Part shown: positions 22,216 through 24,612 of the stretch, one piece after another
Layout: every line of letters begins with the position of its first letter
How positions within the stretch are numbered: the first letter of the stretch is position 1
DNA from: Clostridiales bacterium
GTDB taxonomy: Bacteria > Bacillota > Clostridia > Christensenellales > Aristaeellaceae
NCBI GenBank assembly: GCA_004556395.1
Contig: SFHK01000041.1
Span: forward strand, 1 to 24,612
DNA: 24,612 bases
Direction: 5' to 3'
Notes under the pieces: model-generated
The model's database searches: none
Seen by the model: the letters and a program-made list of their open reading frames with translations, nothing else
What the model was told of the DNA's origin: nothing
Made by a program: the position numbers and the translations under genes

Positions 22216-23586
22216 TTACACCTTCGGCAGGGTCTCGAAGCTCTTTTTCAGGTCTTCGTCGGAGGGGATGAAGTCGGTCATCTTGCCGTCGTTGAACTTC
22301 TCGTAGGCGTACATGTCGAAGTAGCCGGTGCCGGTCAGGCCGAAGAGGATGGTCTTTTCCTCGCCGGTTTCGCGGCACTTGATGGCCTCGTCCATGGCGA
22401 CCTTGATGGCGTGGCTGCTTTCCGGCGCGGGCAGGATGCCCTCGACGCGCGCGAACGCCTCGGCGGCTTCGAACACGTCCGTCTGCACGACGGAGCGCGC
22501 CTCGATCAGGCCCTGATCGTACAGCTCGGACAGAACGCCGCTCATGCCGTGATAGCGCAGGCCGCCGGCGTGGTTCGGCGCGGGAATGAAGCCGCTGCCC
22601 AGCGTGTACATCTTCTGAAGCGGGCACACGCGGCCGGTGTCGCAGTAGTCATAGGCGTACACGCCGCGGGTGAGGCTGGGGCAGGACGCGGGCTCGACGG
22701 CGATGAACTGATAGTCCTTTTCGCCGCGCAGCTTTTCGCCCATGAACGGGGAAATCAGGCCGCCCAGATTGGAGCCGCCGCCGGCGCAGCCGATGATGAC
22801 GTCCGGCTTGATGCCGTATTTGTCCATGGCCGTCTTGCACTCAAGGCCGATCACGGACTGATGCAGAAGCACCTGACTCAAAACGCTGCCCAGCACGTAG
22901 CGGTAGCCCTCGTGCGTCGTCGCGTCCTCGACGGCCTCGGAAATCGCGCAGCCAAGGCTTCCGCCGGTGCCGGGATGCTCCTTCAGAATCTGGCGGCCGA
23001 CGTTCGTCGTCTCCGACGGCGAGGGCGTTACCTGCGCGCCGTAGGTGCGCATGACCTCGCGGCGGAACGGCTTCTGCTCATAGGACACCTTCACCATGTA
23101 CACGTGGCAGTCCAGCCCCAGATACGCGCACGCCATGGACAGCGCCGTGCCCCACTGGCCCGCGCCGGTCTCGGTAGTCACGCCCTTCAGGCCCTGATTT
23201 TTGGCGTAGTACGCCTGCGCGATGGCGGAATTCAGCTTGTGGCTGCCGCTGGTGTTGTTGCCCTCGAATTTGTAGTAAATCTTCGCCGGCGTGTTCAGCT
23301 TCTTTTCAAGGCAGTACGCGCGCGTCAGCGGAGAGGGGCGGTACATCTTGTAGAAGTCCAGAATTTCCTGCGGAATCGGGATTTCGCGCGTGTCGTTGTC
23401 CAGCTCCTGCTTCACGAGCTCCTTGCAGAACACGTGCTCCAGCTCCTCGGCGGTCACGGGCTTCAGCGTCTGCGGGTTCAGCAGCGGCGCGGGCTTTTTC
23501 TTCATATCCGCGCGCATATTGTACCAATATTTCGGCATCTCATCTTCGGACAGATAGATTTTGTACGGGATTTCCTGCTGGCTCAT
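22216..23586 (-). CDS. trpB: TrpB2-type tryptophan synthase beta chain
   Basis: The product is 456 residues, the long TrpB-like (TrpB2) form rather than the 390-400-residue TrpB1. It condenses indole with serine (or another activated serine) using PLP. The start is ATG 23586 (MSQQEIPYKIYLSEDEMP) behind AAAGGAGAGG. The frame is open into the T-box leader, but that part is not coding. The PLP lysine lies in NNTSGSHKLNSA. The glycine-rich phosphate loop is GCAGGGSNLGG, and GAGQWGTALS and the FGLTGTGYFDM end are also family features. No trpA is present. TrpB2 proteins are known to use free indole and to work without TrpA in some organisms. It forms an operon with trpS. Confidence 0.93.
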   Translation of the reverse strand: MSQQEIPYKIYLSEDEMPKYWYNMRADMKKKPAPLLNPQTLKPVTAEELEHVFCKELVKQELDNDTREIPIPQEILDFYKMYRPSPLTRAYCLEKKLNTPAKIYYKFEGNNTSGSHKLNSAIAQAYYAKNQGLKGVTTETGAGQWGTALSMACAYLGLDCHVYMVKVSYEQKPFRREVMRTYGAQVTPSPSETTNVGRQILKEHPGTGGSLGCAISEAVEDATTHEGYRYVLGSVLSQVLLHQSVIGLECKTAMDKYGIKPDVIIGCAGGGSNLGGLISPFMGEKLRGEKDYQFIAVEPASCPSLTRGVYAYDYCDTGRVCPLQKMYTLGSGFIPAPNHAGGLRYHGMSGVLSELYDQGLIEARSVVQTDVFEAAEAFARVEGILPAPESSHAIKVAMDEAIKCRETGEEKTILFGLTGTGYFDMYAYEKFNDGKMTDFIPSDEDLKKSFETLPKV

Positions 23587-23623
23587 GGTTTCCTCTCCTT
23601 TCCAAATTCGGCGTCCGGAACAG

Positions 23624-23899
23624 AAAAAACCCCTGTCCCAGAACAACTCTCGTGCTGGGACAGGGGAATGAAAATTCTTCTCCTGCGGTGCCACCCGGCT
23701 TGACGCGCATCGCGTCCACCTCAACCGTACAACCATACGGCAATCTTTGTTAACGGAGGATTCTCCGGCGCGCATACTCGGCCATGCCTTTCCGCTTGCC
23801 CTCGGAAGCCCATTCACCGGCCTCATCCGTATCGCGCTTTCACCGCCCGCGACTCGCTGAGACGTCCGAATCTCCGGTTACTTCTCTTCCTCATCGGTT
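23624..23899 (-). promoter_or_regulatory. T-box leader (tryptophan) of trpB-trpS
   Basis: The T-box sequence GGGTGGCACCGC is at 23696-23685. The terminator is a 12-bp stem, CCCCTGTCCCAG with CTGGGACAGGGG (23666-23630), followed by TTTTTT (23629-23624). Stem I contains GAAGAGAAGTAACC near its start. The specifier codon reads TGG (Trp) at 23812-23810, in the standard GTGAA-TGG-GCTTCCGAG context. Both the codon and the genes downstream point to uncharged tRNA(Trp) as the signal. Confidence 0.95.
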
Positions 23900-23905
23900 T
23901 AGCTT

Positions 23906-23934
23906 ATTAAACCACGCATTCCGCGGTTTGTCAA
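23906..23934 (-). promoter_or_regulatory. SigA promoter of the trpB-trpS operon
   Basis: TTGACA (23934-23929), a 17-bp spacer and TTTAAT (23911-23906) on the minus strand. The IS66 remnant starts only about 10 bp upstream of the -35. Confidence 0.85.
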
Positions 23935-23946
23935 CGGGGAATATGA

Positions 23947-24273
23947 TTTTTAACAATCCTTCCAGCGCACCTCTGCGCGTTTCTTGAGCATGGTGAGATT
24001 GAAATCAGCAACAACCAGGTTGAAAACGCCATCCGCCCTTTTGTCGTTGGCCGGAAGGGATGGCTCTTTGCCGATACACCCCAGGGTGCGGAGGCGAGTG
24101 CAATCATCTATTCGCTGATGGAAACGGCAAAAGCCAACAGCCTGCGGCTGGATGACTATCTGCTCCATCTGCTCAGCATATTGCCTGAGCGCGCGGAGCG
24201 GAACAAGGACTTTGGGATTGATGATCTGCTCCCCTGGTCAGAAGAAATGAAGTCGTGGTTCTCGGCAGTGTGA
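23947..24273 (+). pseudogene. IS66-family transposase, C-terminal fragment
   Basis: About 100 codons remain, with no start. A TGA at 23944-23946 precedes the frame, and clear similarity begins near AFLEHGEIEISNNQ. The fragment holds the end of the DDE domain: ISNNQVENAIRPFVVGRKGW with the catalytic Glu in VENAIRP, then ADTPQGAEASAIIYSLMETAKAN and the C-terminal tail DDLLPWSEEMKSWF. It ends with TGA at 24271. The rest of the transposase and the other IS66 genes (tnpA, tnpB) are missing, so it is inactive. Base composition is poorer in GC than its neighbours, in keeping with transfer. Confidence 0.9.
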
Positions 24274-24294
24274 GTGCTGGGAACCACGACTTTT
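24250..24294 (+). terminator. Terminator overlapping the transposase stop codon
   Basis: AAGTCGTGGTTC (24250-24261) pairs with GAACCACGACTT (24281-24292), with inner CGGCA/TGCTG, and then TTTTCT. The stop codon TGA (24271-24273) lies in the loop. Confidence 0.85.
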
Positions 24295-24388
24295 CTGTAT
24301 CGGGGGATTATTGAGCAGTTACGGTTCTCGGCAGTGTGAGTGCTGGGAACCACGGCTTTTCTGTATCGGGGGATTATTGGAGCGGTTA
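24257..24388. repeat. Two tandem copies of a 66-bp terminator-bearing unit
   Basis: Units begin with GGTTCTCGGCAGTGTGAG at 24257 and 24323 and differ at only a few bases. The second copy has the hairpin core but lacks the outer AAGTCGT arm. Confidence 0.95.
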
Positions 24389-24612
24389 CGTAGAAGAAGT
24401 GCAAGTTATCCGAAGGTTGTTTCATTGTGTGGTTGATTACCCGATCATTAGTCCACATTGTAATGCTGTTGCGTAAACTCGATTACGTTGTCTTCTCGGA
24501 TTTACAACTGTTCATTGATAATGTATCACACTGACGCATGACGCGATGATTTGTGTTTATTTGTTGATCAATGCCAGTATGCATTCCGAATCACTCATGG
24601 AACTGTAATATG
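24389..24612. other. AT-richer non-coding end of the window
   Basis: This stretch has no convincing gene, RNA or promoter. Its composition is clearly poorer in GC than the rest of the window, like the IS66 remnant next to it. It may be further mobile-element DNA. Confidence 0.4.

Noticed and set aside
24257..24388. Possible CRISPR array
   Set aside because: There are only two units, with no separate spacers, and the unit is a terminator hairpin.
24156..24458. Minus-strand 100-codon frame with an internal protein repeat
   Set aside because: The protein repeat only mirrors the 66-bp DNA repeat, and half of it is antisense to the transposase.

Overview
The window looks like part of the chromosome of a high-GC, spore-forming member of the Firmicutes (class Clostridia or a close relative). 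The grounds are the sporulation pair yqfC-yqfD, two T-box leaders, a tandem glycine riboswitch, the split glycine decarboxylase genes gcvPA and gcvPB, an SLH-anchored secreted peptidase and a BspA-type leucine-rich repeat protein. The exact genus cannot be read from the sequence. Genes lie on both strands in short operons, most closed by clear hairpin terminators. The right edge, from about 23,940, carries an IS66 transposase remnant and then lower-GC DNA, so it is probably acquired or decaying sequence.

Layout. 1-1226 (minus): yqfD, running off the left edge, and yqfC. 1493-1783 (minus): a small membrane coiled-coil protein, whose promoter diverges from the next operon. 1908-6370 (plus): a consensus promoter, a tandem glycine riboswitch with a visible terminator switch, then gcvT-gcvH-gcvPA-gcvPB with overlapping start and stop codons. 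6370-6574: a gene-free, hairpin-rich stretch. 6575-7717 (minus): LRR protein. 7810-9237 (minus): a histidine phosphatase-Nudix fusion whose 5' end is repeated three times in tandem. 9475-11056 (plus): CDP-alcohol phosphatidyltransferase, a YjdF-like membrane protein and a small HTH regulator. 11112-11795 (minus): secreted protein of unknown function. 11927-15409 (minus): very large secreted M16 peptidase with C-terminal SLH repeats. 15498-17786 (minus): short-form alaS behind an Ala T-box. 17814-19580 (plus): CapA-like protein, a paralogue scrap and a small membrane protein. 19898-20935 (minus): another secreted unknown. 21222-23934 (minus): trpB2-trpS behind a Trp T-box. 23947-24612: IS66 debris and tandem repeats.

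How the genes work together. The gcv operon codes for the T, H and both P subunits of the glycine cleavage system and is switched on by glycine. The two T-boxes connect uncharged tRNA(Ala) to alaS, and uncharged tRNA(Trp) to a TrpB2-type tryptophan synthase beta chain together with TrpRS.

The main anomalies are these. An exact 100-bp direct repeat of the trpS 3' end lies 1.5 kb away, and the reading frame of the trpS tail is scrambled. The phosphatase-Nudix gene has tandem 5' fragments. Other scraps of gene ends are present. Nothing here is a clear new defence or mobile system. The best candidates for undescribed biology are the repeated 5' ends of the phosphatase-Nudix gene, the structured region at 6370-6555, and the Trp T-box trpB2-trpS unit.
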